Below, piece by piece: positions 15,461-24,229 of a DNA stretch of 64,000 nucleotides (the first letter of the stretch is position 1; every line of letters starts with the position of its first letter). The stretch is from Mycolicibacterium cosmeticum (GTDB taxonomy: Bacteria > Actinomycetota > Actinomycetes > Mycobacteriales > Mycobacteriaceae): assembly GCF_000613185.1 (NCBI RefSeq), contig NZ_CCBB010000001.1, forward strand, positions 1,922,001 to 1,986,000, in the 5' to 3' direction. The translations under genes and the position numbers were made by a program. The notes under the pieces are model-generated. The model did not search any database and had not been told where the DNA came from. It was given only the letters and a program-made list of their open reading frames with translations.

Positions 15461-16369
15461 CTACTTCAACAGCCGGGACATCCGGCGGTCGGCCAGTTTC
15501 TTGCCGCCGGTCTGGCACGTCGGGCAGTACTGGAAGGACTTGTCGGCGAAGGACACCTCGGCCACGGTGTCCCCGCACACCGGGCACGGCAGTCCGGTGC
15601 GGGCGTGCACCCGCAGCCCGGAACGCTTCTCACCTTTGAGCGTGGCGGCACCCTGGCCCACCGACCGGGTGACGGCGTCGGTCAGCACCGTCACCATCGC
15701 GTCGTGCAGCGCGCCGAGCTGGTCGGCCGTCAGCTTTCCGGCGGTGGCGAACGGGGAAAGCTTTGCCACGTGCAGGATTTCGTCGCTGTAGGCGTTGCCG
15801 ATGCCGGCGATGATTTTCTGGTCGGTGATCACGGTCTTGATGCGGCCGCTCTGCCCGGCCAGCACCTCGGCAAGGTCGGCCGGTCCCAGCGACAGCGCAT
15901 CGGGTCCGAGTGCGGCGATCTGCGGGACGGCCATCGGATCGGTGACCACCCACACCGCGAGGCGTTTCTGGGTCCCGGCCTCGGTCAGGTCGAAACCGAC
16001 GCCGCCGCCCGATGTCGCCGCCGGGGCGGCTCCCAGGTCCGATGTCGCCGCCGGGGCGGCTCCGAGGTGCACCCGCAGGGCGATCGGTCCCTTGCCCGGC
16101 TTCAACGGCGTCGGGGCCAATTTGTCGGACCAGCGCAGCCAGCCGGCCCGGGACAGATGGGTGATCAGGTACAGCTCCCCGGCCTGCAGACCGAGATACT
16201 TGCCCCAGCGCGCGGCGCCGATCACGGTCTGGCCGTGCAGGGCGGTGACCGGTGGGTCGAAGGTCTTGAGCACCGACAGGGCCGCCACGTCCACGCGCGT
16301 GATCGACCGTCCGACGGCGTGCCGACGGAGATGATCGGCGAGCGCCTCGACTTCGGGCAGTTCGGGCAT
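15461..16369 (-). CDS. Formamidopyrimidine-DNA glycosylase (MutM/Nei) family protein, Rv0944-like
   Basis: Base-excision-repair glycosylase family, 302 residues. It starts PELPEVE after Met, with the catalytic Pro2 and Glu3. The helix-two-turn-helix region reads KTVITDQKIIAGIGNAYSDE. The C-terminal zinc finger has the spacing C-X2-C-X16-C-X2-C (CPVC...CPTC). A 10-residue duplication (GAAPAATS repeated) lies mid-protein and looks like a local insertion. The M. tuberculosis counterpart is shorter, so activity should not be assumed. It is divergent from the FUSC gene, with 34 bp between. Confidence 0.88.
   Translation of the reverse strand: MPELPEVEALADHLRRHAVGRSITRVDVAALSVLKTFDPPVTALHGQTVIGAARWGKYLGLQAGELYLITHLSRAGWLRWSDKLAPTPLKPGKGPIALRVHLGAAPAATSDLGAAPAATSGGGVGFDLTEAGTQKRLAVWVVTDPMAVPQIAALGPDALSLGPADLAEVLAGQSGRIKTVITDQKIIAGIGNAYSDEILHVAKLSPFATAGKLTADQLGALHDAMVTVLTDAVTRSVGQGAATLKGEKRSGLRVHARTGLPCPVCGDTVAEVSFADKSFQYCPTCQTGGKKLADRRMSRLLK
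16011..16070. repeat. In-frame 30-bp tandem duplication inside the Nei-like gene
   Basis: Two adjacent 30-bp copies (16011-16040 and 16041-16070) differ at two bases. They add ten residues rich in Ala to the glycosylase-like protein. Near-identity points to a recent duplication, probably by replication slippage. Confidence 0.9.
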
Positions 16370-16403
16370 GGGTCCAGTGTGACACCCCCGATAGGGTCGG
16401 CAG

Positions 16404-17975
16404 GTGCCGTCGATCCTGCGTCGCCTGCTGGTCCTGAATCCGGCACCGCGGCGTTGGCCGTTCGCGTTGCGGGCCGGCGTCTGCATGGCCGTGCCGGTGT
16501 TGGTCGGCTGGCTGCTCGGCGACGCGGCGGCCGGGCTCATCGCCACCATCGGTGGATTCACCGCGTTGTACGGCAGCGGCCGCCCGTACCTCAACCGCGC
16601 GGGCTACCTGGCGGTCATCGCGCTGAGCTTCGCCGTCGCGGTGGCACTCGGCGATTGGGCGGCCCAGGTTCCCGCGCTCGGGCTGGTGACCATCACGGTC
16701 ATCGCCATGGTGGCGGTGCTGGTGTGCCATGCCCTCAGCGTGGGGCCGCCGGGGGCGTACATGTTCATGCTCGGCTGCGCGGCGGGCACCGCGACGGCCG
16801 CCGCCCACCTGACCCCGTGGCGGATCGGCGCCCTGGTGCTCGCCGGCGGAGCCTTCGCCTGGCTGGCGCACATGGTGGGGGCGCTGTGGCGGCCACGCGG
16901 CCCGGAGCACGCGGTGGTGGAGGCCGCGCGCGCCGCCGTGGGGCGCTACCTCGAATCGGGCGACGGCACCGACCGCCACCTGGCCGCCCGCGCCCTGCAT
17001 CACGCCTGGGTGACGTTGGTGAATTTCGAGCCCGCCCAACCTCGCCCAGACGGCACGCTACAGCGGCTGCGCGCGGAGAATCACCGGCTGCACCGGGTCT
17101 TCGCGGCGGCGATGGGTGCAGTGGACCGCGGCGAGCCGGTACCGGCGCTCGACGACGCGGCATTCGCCGACACCGCGCCCGAACTGCCGCTGGGCCGGCC
17201 GGGCAATCTCACCTTGCTGCGCCGCGCTGTCACGCCGGGCTCGGAATCCCTGCGGTTGGCGGGGCGGGTCGGGGCCGCGGTCGCGCTGGCCGGCACGGTC
17301 GCCTCGGCGCTGTCCATCGATCACGCCTACTGGGCGATGGCCGCGGCGGTGCTGATGCTGCATCAGGGGTTCGACTGGCTGCGCACCGTGCAGCGCGGGG
17401 TCGAGCGGTTGGCCGGGACCTGGTTGGGCCTGGGCCTGGCGGGGCTGATCCTGGCCTGGCATCCGCAGGGGCTGTGGCTGGTCGCGGTGATCGCGGCGCT
17501 CCAGTTCACCATCGAGATGTTCGTGGTGCGCAACTACGCGATCGCCGTCGTGTTCATCACCCCGATCGCATTGACCATCGCAGCGGGCGGACACCCCGTC
17601 GCCGATGTCGGGCAGCTACTCCTGGCGCGCGGCCTGGATACGGTGATCGGCTGTGCAGCAGCGCTTTTCATCTACCGCGTGGCGATACATCGACGCGGTC
17701 CGGCCCCGATCACCGAGGCCATCGCGGCCACCACCGCGGCGCTCGCGGCCACCACCGCGCACCTGGCCGCCGGGGCCGTCAGCACCGCGCAGGCCCGCGC
17801 CGACCGCCGTGATCTGCAGTTGCGCGCCATGGCGATGCTCGACGCGTACCAGGGCGCGGTGGGCGGCTCGGCCGCCCAGCGGGAGGCCGCCGAGCGGCTG
17901 TGGCCGACGGTCGCCGCCGCCGAGCACGACGCCTACCGCGCGCTGGCCGCCTGCTGGCAGCTCGAACACGGCTGA
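16404..17975 (+). CDS. FUSC-family (aromatic acid exporter-like) membrane protein
   Basis: A 523-residue integral membrane protein with two similar sets of transmembrane helices (about 20-160 and 285-415) separated by a cytosolic domain, and a helical C-terminus. This is the fusaric-acid-resistance/AaeB-type layout. The second half carries AYWAMAAAVLMLHQG and RGVERLAGTWLGLGLAGL, typical of FUSC. The GTG start at 16404 is 34 bp from the divergent glycosylase gene. The transported compound is unknown. Confidence 0.8.
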   Translation: MPSILRRLLVLNPAPRRWPFALRAGVCMAVPVLVGWLLGDAAAGLIATIGGFTALYGSGRPYLNRAGYLAVIALSFAVAVALGDWAAQVPALGLVTITVIAMVAVLVCHALSVGPPGAYMFMLGCAAGTATAAAHLTPWRIGALVLAGGAFAWLAHMVGALWRPRGPEHAVVEAARAAVGRYLESGDGTDRHLAARALHHAWVTLVNFEPAQPRPDGTLQRLRAENHRLHRVFAAAMGAVDRGEPVPALDDAAFADTAPELPLGRPGNLTLLRRAVTPGSESLRLAGRVGAAVALAGTVASALSIDHAYWAMAAAVLMLHQGFDWLRTVQRGVERLAGTWLGLGLAGLILAWHPQGLWLVAVIAALQFTIEMFVVRNYAIAVVFITPIALTIAAGGHPVADVGQLLLARGLDTVIGCAAALFIYRVAIHRRGPAPITEAIAATTAALAATTAHLAAGAVSTAQARADRRDLQLRAMAMLDAYQGAVGGSAAQREAAERLWPTVAAAEHDAYRALAACWQLEHG

Positions 17976-17988
17976 GGCACAGCGCGTC

Positions 17989-18369
17989 TCACGTACGGAT
18001 CAGCAGCGACAGCAGCCAGCTGACGATGGACAGCACGATGGCCGCCCAGATCGCGGTCCACCAGAAATCGTCGATGAACAGACCCCAGTGCGTGGTGTGC
18101 TCGGTGATCCACGACGTGATCCACAGCATCAACGCGTTGACCACGACGTGGAACAGCCCGAGGGTCACGATGTAGAGCGGTATCGAGATGATCTGCACGA
18201 TCGGCTTGATGACCGCGTTGACCACACCGAAGATGACGGCGACGACGAAGATGATGCCGACCCGCTGCAGTGTGGTGTCACCGCCGACGAAGCGGATGCC
18301 CGACACGAACAGCGTCACGACCCACAGCGCCAGCCCGGTCAGAGCGGCGCGCAGCAGAAAAGACGTCAT
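17989..18369 (-). CDS. Phage-holin-family (PF04020-like) small membrane protein
   Basis: A 126-residue protein with four hydrophobic helices and the family segments FGVVNAVIKPIVQIISIPLYIVTLGLF. Such chromosomal proteins are of unknown function despite the name, and there is no prophage here. The start at 18369 overlaps the stop of cobF by 4 bp, so the two genes are co-transcribed. Confidence 0.85.
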   Translation of the reverse strand: MTSFLLRAALTGLALWVVTLFVSGIRFVGGDTTLQRVGIIFVVAVIFGVVNAVIKPIVQIISIPLYIVTLGLFHVVVNALMLWITSWITEHTTHWGLFIDDFWWTAIWAAIVLSIVSWLLSLLIRT

Positions 18370-19109
18370 CGACCTGCTCCTCGCAGTAGGTAGATATCCA
18401 TGATCCAGCCGTGCCGTGCTCTGGCCTCGGCGCGGCGCGCCGCGATCCGCTCCCCCACCTCGCCCACGGTGCCGGACTCCAGCAACTCGTCCGGGGTGCC
18501 CAGGTAGGCACCCCACCAGATCTGAGTGTCCGGCGGGCAGGTCAAGAACGAGCATTCGCCGTCGAGCATCACCACCGCGTCCTCGGCCAGCCCGTGGTCG
18601 CGGAGCCGACGCCCGGTGGTGATCAGCACCGGTGCGCCGATTTCGTTGAGTGCGATGCGATGTCGCGCGGTGAGCGCCTGGATGGCGGTAATGCCCGGGA
18701 TGACGTCGAAGTCGAACGCGACGTGTTCGGCCACCCGCTCCAGGATGCGCAGCGTGCTGTCGTACAGCGAGGGATCGCCCCAGGCCAGAAAGGCCCCGAC
18801 ACCGTCGGGCCCGAGCTCCGTGTCGATGGCCCGCGCCCACAGCCGGGCCCGGGCGGCATGCCACTCGTCGACGTTGTCGCGGTAGTGACCGTCGGTGGCC
18901 CGTTTCGGGTCGGGCAGTTCGACGAACCGGTAGCCGGGTTCGGTGATGAACCGGTCGCAGATCAGCCGGCGCAGCGCGACCAGATCGTCCTTCGTCTCGC
19001 CCTTGTCCATCGCGAAGAACACCTGCGTGTCGTTGAGCGCCGAGATCGCCTGTGTTGTCACGTAGTCGGGGTCACCCGCGCCGATACCGATGACATGGAT
19101 GGTGCGCAC
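18366..19109 (-). CDS. cobF: Precorrin-6A synthase (deacetylating), CobF
   Basis: SAM-dependent methyltransferase of aerobic cobalamin synthesis. It methylates C-1 of precorrin-5 with release of acetate. It has 247 residues. The tetrapyrrole methylase motif HVIGIGAGDPDYVT is at 5-18, and AFLAWGDPSLYDST and FDVIPGITAIQALTA follow. The length and the long segment after the N-terminus match CobF rather than other Cob methyltransferases. No other cob genes are nearby. CobF is the step known to be missing from the M. tuberculosis lineage. Confidence 0.9.
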   Translation of the reverse strand: MRTIHVIGIGAGDPDYVTTQAISALNDTQVFFAMDKGETKDDLVALRRLICDRFITEPGYRFVELPDPKRATDGHYRDNVDEWHAARARLWARAIDTELGPDGVGAFLAWGDPSLYDSTLRILERVAEHVAFDFDVIPGITAIQALTARHRIALNEIGAPVLITTGRRLRDHGLAEDAVVMLDGECSFLTCPPDTQIWWGAYLGTPDELLESGTVGEVGERIAARRAEARARHGWIMDIYLLRGAGR

Positions 19110-19217
19110 CCAGGAAGGCTAGCCGACCGCCCAGTTGCGCAAACGGGCGGCAAAGTACGAGTAGGTGCGGACATTTCGTCGATTTCGGCGAACCGCAAGT
19201 ATCCGGTACCTCGGGTA

Positions 19218-19247
19218 TTGACTACCCGCCCGGGGCGGACGTAGCGT
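19218..19247 (+). promoter_or_regulatory. Predicted SigA-type promoter of the diiron oxygenase gene
   Basis: TTGACT (19218-19223), an 18-bp spacer and TAGCGT (19242-19247) lie 31 bp upstream of ATG 19279. A GAAAGGA ribosome site lies in between. Predicted by eye. Confidence 0.5.
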
Positions 19248-19278
19248 CGATTCACGGGATTCGAAAGGAACGTCACCG

Positions 19279-20490
19279 ATGACGGCTTCGCTGAGGACTC
19301 AGACCACGCGCGCGGAATTCGCCGAGCGGCTGCTCAAGGGATCGGTGCGCAAGTCGTACGCCCCGATCGTCGACATCGACTGGGACGCGCCGCTGGACCC
19401 GGACAAGTTCTTCCTGCCGCCCAAGGTGGTCTCGCTGTACGGCACCCCGTTGTGGGAGGCGATGAGCCGGGCCGAACAGATCGAGTTGTCCCGCCAGGAG
19501 CTGGTGAACACCCTGTCGGCCGGTATCTGGTTCGAGAACATCCTGAACCAGGCGTTGCTGCGCAAGATGATGCACCAGGATCCGACGGCCAGCACCACGC
19601 ATTACGAACTGACCGAACTGGGCGACGAGACCCGGCACATGGTGATGTTCGGGAAGGCGATCGCCAAGGTGGGGGCCGAACCGGTGCGGCCTCGGCTGTA
19701 CCAGCGCATCATCATCAACGGCCTGCCGTTCATCTTCCGCGGCTCGGTGCTGTGGGTCGCCGCACTGATCGGTGAGGAGATCTTCGACTCGCTGCAGCGG
19801 CAGATGATGGACGACCCCGAACTACAGCCGATGGTCCAGCGGCTCATGCGGATTCACGTCACCGAGGAGGCTCGGCACATCCAGTTCGCCCGCGACGGAC
19901 TGCGTAAGCGCACACAGTCGATGTCGCGGTGGAAGCGGTTCTGGATCGGCAACCTCAACGGTGCAGGCGGCCTGTTCTTCCGCTTCCTGTTCACCAACAA
20001 GGTGCAGTACGCCAGGGTGGGCCTGGACGCCCGCGCCGCCCGCCGGATGGCGCGTAATTCCGCGCACCGCAAGCAGACCCAGATCTCCGGTTTCGCCCCG
20101 CTGGCGGCGTTCCTCCAAGAGGTCGGCCTGCTCGGCCCGATCGCACGGCGGGTCTGGCGGCGTTCCGGATTCCTGCCCGCGACGGTTCCGGCGGCCCAGC
20201 GGCTCGACGAGGGCGACGGCGAATTCGGGACCTTCATCGAGGACGTCTACGACGGCCCCGCCACGGTGAACGGGCGGGCGGTTCGCGTCCGGCTCACCGG
20301 CCACCTCGACCCGATCGACGGGAAATACCACTGGCAGGGCACGGTATTCGACGAGCTCACCGAGACCCCGCGCGGTGCCGTCACCGTCACGATCGACGGG
20401 AATTCGGTGCAGGGCAAGTACGCCGAACGCTCCCAGCAGGGCGGCTATCAGATCGCCGGCGCGGGCTCGCCGCCCTTCCGCTTCGCGTAA
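19279..20490 (+). CDS. AurF-type diiron oxygenase with C-terminal DUF4873-like domain
   Basis: A 403-residue protein. The N-terminal part (about 30-290) is a ferritin-like diiron enzyme of the p-aminobenzoate N-oxygenase family. Candidate iron ligands are Glu in WFENIL, Glu and His in GDETRHMVMF, Glu in GEEIFD, and Glu and His in TEEARHIQFAR. The C-terminal ~100 residues (from about FIEDVYDGPATVNG) look like a DUF4873 domain, often appended to oxidoreductases. The gene is convergent with, and overlaps by 43 bp, the next gene. The substrate is unknown; N- or C-hydroxylation is possible. Confidence 0.85.
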   Translation: MTASLRTQTTRAEFAERLLKGSVRKSYAPIVDIDWDAPLDPDKFFLPPKVVSLYGTPLWEAMSRAEQIELSRQELVNTLSAGIWFENILNQALLRKMMHQDPTASTTHYELTELGDETRHMVMFGKAIAKVGAEPVRPRLYQRIIINGLPFIFRGSVLWVAALIGEEIFDSLQRQMMDDPELQPMVQRLMRIHVTEEARHIQFARDGLRKRTQSMSRWKRFWIGNLNGAGGLFFRFLFTNKVQYARVGLDARAARRMARNSAHRKQTQISGFAPLAAFLQEVGLLGPIARRVWRRSGFLPATVPAAQRLDEGDGEFGTFIEDVYDGPATVNGRAVRVRLTGHLDPIDGKYHWQGTVFDELTETPRGAVTVTIDGNSVQGKYAERSQQGGYQIAGAGSPPFRFA

Positions 20491-21647
20491 CCGAACACCA
20501 GCACCGCGATCGCGAACACGGCGCCGACACCGCCGGAGATCAGCAGCGGTACGGTGCCCCGGCCGTCACCGGCACCCCAGGCCAGCCCGGCCCACACCCC
20601 GGCGAACAGGATGGCGAATCCGCTCGCGCCCTGGAAGACGCCCTGCGCGCTGGCCTGCGTTTCCGGGCCGACCAACGACGAGATCCATGCCTTGCCCACC
20701 CCGTCGGTGCAGCCGGTGAACAGTCCGTACACACCGATCAGCAGCCAGGCCGCCACCGGATCGTCGGTCAGGCCCAACCCGGCGTAACCGATCGCAAAGA
20801 ACACCAGGCCGATGCCGAACACCTGGATCCGGCCGATCCGGTCGGCCAGCACCCCGGCCGGATAGCTGCTCAGCGCGTAGACGGCGTTGTAACCGACGTA
20901 AGCCAGGATCACCTCGACGACCGAGAAACCGATCTCGTTGAGCCGCAGCAACAACAGTGCGTCGGGAAAGTTGATGATTCCGAACGCAACGAGCACACTC
21001 GCGGTTCGCCAGTACCGACCCGGCAGATCTTTCACGTGCGCGAAGATCGGCGGCCGCGCCGCGCGCGCCGGGCGCTTGCGCTCCCGAGACAGGAACACCA
21101 GCGCCACGCTGAGGATGGCCGGCACCGCGGCCACCCACAGCAACGGCGCGATCTGATGGTCCAACAGCTCGTAACCCGCCAGCCCGATCAGCGGTCCGAT
21201 GACCGCCCCGAAGGTGTCCATGGCGCGGTGGAAACCGAACACCCGGCCGCGGTGCGCGTCGTCGACGTCGACCACCAGCAGCGCGTCACGCGGTGCGCCG
21301 CGCAGCCCCTTACCCAGCCGGTCGACGACCCGACCTGCGAGGACACCCTGCCAGGACGCGAACGCCGCCACCATGATCTTGCCGAGGGCCGCCATGCCGT
21401 ACCCGGTGGCGATCAGCGGGCGGCGGGCGAACCGGTCCCCCAGTGGGCCGCTGGCCAGCTTGGTCAGCGACGCCGCGCCTTCGGCCGCGCCCTCGATCGC
21501 ACCGACCACCGCGGGCGGCGCGCCCAGCACGGTGGTCAGGTAGATGGGCAGCAACGGATACAGCAACTCGCTGGCGGTGTCCTGCAGGAAGGACACCGCG
21601 GACAGCACGCGGACGTTGCGAGTGAGCCAAGCGGCGGGCACGCGCAC
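20448..21647 (-). CDS. MFS transporter
   Basis: About 399 residues with 12 predicted transmembrane helices. The MFS loop-2 motif GPLGDRFARRP and a matching loop in the second half (GVLADRIGRIQ) are visible. The start GTG 21647 (VRVPAAWLTRN) gives a 56-bp divergent gap; an alternative start at 21674 adds nine residues. The KstR-like operator at 21680-21693 lies in that gap, so this gene might share control with the F420 oxidoreductase. The substrate is unknown. The gene overlaps the diiron oxygenase gene at its 3' end. Confidence 0.87.
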   Translation of the reverse strand: MRVPAAWLTRNVRVLSAVSFLQDTASELLYPLLPIYLTTVLGAPPAVVGAIEGAAEGAASLTKLASGPLGDRFARRPLIATGYGMAALGKIMVAAFASWQGVLAGRVVDRLGKGLRGAPRDALLVVDVDDAHRGRVFGFHRAMDTFGAVIGPLIGLAGYELLDHQIAPLLWVAAVPAILSVALVFLSRERKRPARAARPPIFAHVKDLPGRYWRTASVLVAFGIINFPDALLLLRLNEIGFSVVEVILAYVGYNAVYALSSYPAGVLADRIGRIQVFGIGLVFFAIGYAGLGLTDDPVAAWLLIGVYGLFTGCTDGVGKAWISSLVGPETQASAQGVFQGASGFAILFAGVWAGLAWGAGDGRGTVPLLISGGVGAVFAIAVLVFGYAKRKGGEPAPAI

Positions 21648-21679
21648 ATCATGCCCTGCCCCAATCCGACCCACAGAAC

Positions 21680-21693
21680 TAGAACACGTTCTA
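21680..21693. promoter_or_regulatory. KstR-type operator before the F420 oxidoreductase gene
   Basis: TAGAACACGTTCTA is a perfect 14-bp palindrome and fits TnnAACnnGTTnnA, the motif of KstR, the TetR repressor of cholesterol catabolism genes in mycobacteria. It ends 11 bp before ATG 21704. Confidence 0.65.
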
Positions 21694-21703
21694 ATATCAG
21701 CTC

Positions 21704-22585
21704 ATGCGGTTCACATATGCGGAAGCCATGACCGACCCGAGCTACTACATCCCGCTCGCCAAAGCCGCCGATGCGGCCGGCTATCACGCCATGACCATTC
21801 CGGACAGCATCGCCTACCCCGAGGTGTCGGACTCCAAGTATCTGTACACCGCGGACGGCAACCGCGAATTCCTGGACGGCAAGTCCTTCATCGAGTCGTT
21901 CGCACTCATCGGCGCACTATCGGCCGTCACCACCAACCTGCACTTCAACATCTTCGTGCTGAAGCTGCCGATCCGGCCGCCGGCGCTGGTCGCCAAGCAG
22001 GCCGGGTCCCTGGCCGCACTGTTCGGCAATCGGCTGGGCCTGGGCGTCGGCACCAGCCCGTGGCCCGAGGACTACGAGATCATGGGTGTGCCGTTCGCCA
22101 AGCGCGGCAAGCGGATGGACGAGTGCATCGACGTCATCCGCGGCCTCACCTCGGGTGACTACTTCGAATACCACGGCGAGTTCTACGACATCCCCAGCAT
22201 CAAGATGACGCCCGCACCCACCAAGCCGGTGCCCATCCTGGTCGGCGGGCATGCCGACGCCGCCCTCAGGCGCGCCGCGCGCAACGACGGCTGGATGCAC
22301 GGTGGCGGCGACCCAGAGGAGCTCGACCCGCTGCTGGCGAAGCTGCAGCAGTACCGCGAAACCGAGGAGCGCATCGGGCAGGCCGACGAGTTCCAGATCC
22401 ACGTCATCTCGATCGACGGATTCTCCCTGGACGGCATCAAGCGCCTCGAGGACAAGGGCGTGACCGACGTGATCGTCGGCTTCCGGGTGCCCTACATCAT
22501 GGGCGAGGACACCGAGCCGCTGGACGACAAGATCCGCAACCTGGAGTGGTTCGCCGAGAACGTCATCGCGAAGGCCAACGGCTGA
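21704..22585 (+). CDS. LLM-class F420-dependent oxidoreductase (Rv0940c-like)
   Basis: TIM-barrel flavin/F420 oxidoreductase of the luciferase-like class, 293 residues. It starts MRFTYAEAMTDPSYYIPLAKAAD. Family segments include RLGLGVGTSPWPEDYEIMGV, the DECIDVIRGLTSGDYFEYHGEFY block and PVPILVGGHADAALRRAARNDGW. By position and length it corresponds to Rv0940c. The KstR-type operator at its start suggests a role in sterol or lipid breakdown, which is inference. Confidence 0.88.
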   Translation: MRFTYAEAMTDPSYYIPLAKAADAAGYHAMTIPDSIAYPEVSDSKYLYTADGNREFLDGKSFIESFALIGALSAVTTNLHFNIFVLKLPIRPPALVAKQAGSLAALFGNRLGLGVGTSPWPEDYEIMGVPFAKRGKRMDECIDVIRGLTSGDYFEYHGEFYDIPSIKMTPAPTKPVPILVGGHADAALRRAARNDGWMHGGGDPEELDPLLAKLQQYRETEERIGQADEFQIHVISIDGFSLDGIKRLEDKGVTDVIVGFRVPYIMGEDTEPLDDKIRNLEWFAENVIAKANG

Positions 22586-22603
22586 TCGGGGTATCCCCAC
22601 GGC

Positions 22604-22978
22604 ATGACGGACGAGTTGAGGAACCGGCTGCTCGAACTGGAACGCAGCGGCTGGGAATCCCTGTGCAATGCCACGGGTTCTGATTTCTACGGGGCGATCA
22701 TGCTGCCCGATGCGGTCATGGTGCTGGCCAACGGCATGGTGATGGACCGCGACACGGTGGTGGCCGCCCTGTCCGAATCGCCACCGTGGCGGGCGTACGA
22801 CATCAGCGACGTACGTTGTATCGCGATCGACGCCGACAATGCCGCCCTGGTCTACACCGGCACCGGCTATCGCGACGGTCCCGAGCCCGCGTTCGTGGGA
22901 GCGATGTCGAGCGTCTATCACCGCACCGAGGCGGGCTGGAAACTCGCGCTGTACCAACAGACGCAGCTGCCGGGCTGA
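22604..22978 (+). CDS. NTF2-like (DUF4440/SnoaL-type) protein
   Basis: A 124-residue cone-shaped NTF2-like fold, inferred from the pattern LLELERSGWESLCNATGSDFYGAIM at the start and a C-terminal YHRTEAGWKLALYQQTQL strand. Such domains act as small enzymes or binding proteins. It starts 18 bp after the oxidoreductase and is probably in the same transcript. It ends one base before the convergent ROK regulator. Confidence 0.75.
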   Translation: MTDELRNRLLELERSGWESLCNATGSDFYGAIMLPDAVMVLANGMVMDRDTVVAALSESPPWRAYDISDVRCIAIDADNAALVYTGTGYRDGPEPAFVGAMSSVYHRTEAGWKLALYQQTQLPG

Positions 22979-22979
22979 G

Positions 22980-24167
22980 TCAGCGGGCGACGAGCGCGTC
23001 GACGGCGCGCGCGCTGAGCACCTCGTCGAGCGCCATGGCGGCACTGCCAACCGGCGCCGCCGTGCCGCCGTACGCGGAGGCCACCACTTCGAGTTCCCGG
23101 GTGGCCATCGTGGTTGCGTTGCCGTACAACGCTTCTCGCAAGCCCGCGACGAAGATGTCGTAGGCGCCGGCCATATCGCCGGTGATGACGAGCACCTTGG
23201 GGTTGAGCAGGTTCACCGCCGGGGCGATGCCCTCGCCCACGTACCGCCCGCTGTCGCGGATCATCCGGCGGGCTTCGGGGTCGCCGCCGATGGCCAGCTC
23301 GATCACGTCGCGCAGGTGCCGGACGGTGTAACCGCGCTGCTGCAACTCGTGCACGATGGCCCAGCCACCCGCGACGGTCTCCAGACATCCGGTGTCGCCG
23401 CACCGGCAGGGACGCCCCTTGGCCGCGGCGATCTTGTTGTGCCCGAATTCACCTGCGGCGCCGGAGGCACCGCGCTGCAGGGCACCGCCGGCGATGATGC
23501 CGGCACCGAGCCCGGTCGAAGCCTTGAGCACCAGCAGGTCGCTGTGGCCTTCGAGTTCGCCGCCCCGCTCGGCGAGCGCGATCGCGTTGGCGTCGTTGCC
23601 CAGGATCACCGGGATCGCGTCGAACCGCTCGGCGAAGTACGGCCGCAGGGCCACCCGGTCCCAGCCCGGCAGGATCGGTGAATCCCGACTGCAGCCGCGC
23701 TCGCGGTCGACCGGGCCGGGCAGACTCAGCCCGATCCCGTACACCGTCGCCGACGGGTGGTCCTCGAGCAGCACATCGAGACCCTTGACCACGTCGGGCA
23801 TCAGATCGTCGGGGCCCAGGGCCACCTCCTGATCGATATCCGACAGCCGCAGGATCGTTCCGGCCAGGTCGCACACCGCCAGCCGGGTCCGGCTGATCCC
23901 GACGGCCACCGACAGCACGACGCCGGCGTGGGTGTTGAAGCTGACCGGGATGGCCGGCCGGCCACCGGTCGACGGTGCCTGCTCGCCTTCGAGCACCAGC
24001 CCGGCGTCGATGAGGGCCGCGAGGCGGGCGGCCACCGCGGTCCGGGACAGTCCCGTGACGGCGGTGATGTCGGCGCGCGTGGTTTCACCCCGCTCCCTGA
24101 TCAGGGTGAAGACGTCGCCGGCGGTGGCCATGACCCGATTGAACACCGAAAACGTAAGTTGCGCCAC
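22980..24167 (-). CDS. ROK-family transcriptional regulator
   Basis: 395 residues. The N-terminal winged HTH (about 15-65) reads TTRADITAVTGLSRTAVAARLAALIDAGLV. The ROK sugar-kinase-like domain contains the zinc motif CRCGDTGCLE and the phosphate loop around STGLGAGIIAGG. Kinase-type Asp residues are present, but the DNA-binding domain marks it as a regulator. GTG start at 24167. It is divergent from the MFS exporter gene, which it may control. The effector is probably a sugar or sugar phosphate. Confidence 0.88.
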   Translation of the reverse strand: MAQLTFSVFNRVMATAGDVFTLIRERGETTRADITAVTGLSRTAVAARLAALIDAGLVLEGEQAPSTGGRPAIPVSFNTHAGVVLSVAVGISRTRLAVCDLAGTILRLSDIDQEVALGPDDLMPDVVKGLDVLLEDHPSATVYGIGLSLPGPVDRERGCSRDSPILPGWDRVALRPYFAERFDAIPVILGNDANAIALAERGGELEGHSDLLVLKASTGLGAGIIAGGALQRGASGAAGEFGHNKIAAAKGRPCRCGDTGCLETVAGGWAIVHELQQRGYTVRHLRDVIELAIGGDPEARRMIRDSGRYVGEGIAPAVNLLNPKVLVITGDMAGAYDIFVAGLREALYGNATTMATRELEVVASAYGGTAAPVGSAAMALDEVLSARAVDALVAR

Positions 24168-24229
24168 TTTGACCCGATATAGACAAAAGTCAGTTGGCTG
24201 CGCGGCCTAAGTGGCCCTACGCTGGTCAC

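Noticed and set aside
19110..19278. Cobalamin riboswitch near cobF
   Set aside because: No B12-box-like sequence was seen in the short upstream region; a SigA-type promoter of the opposite gene explains the stretch.
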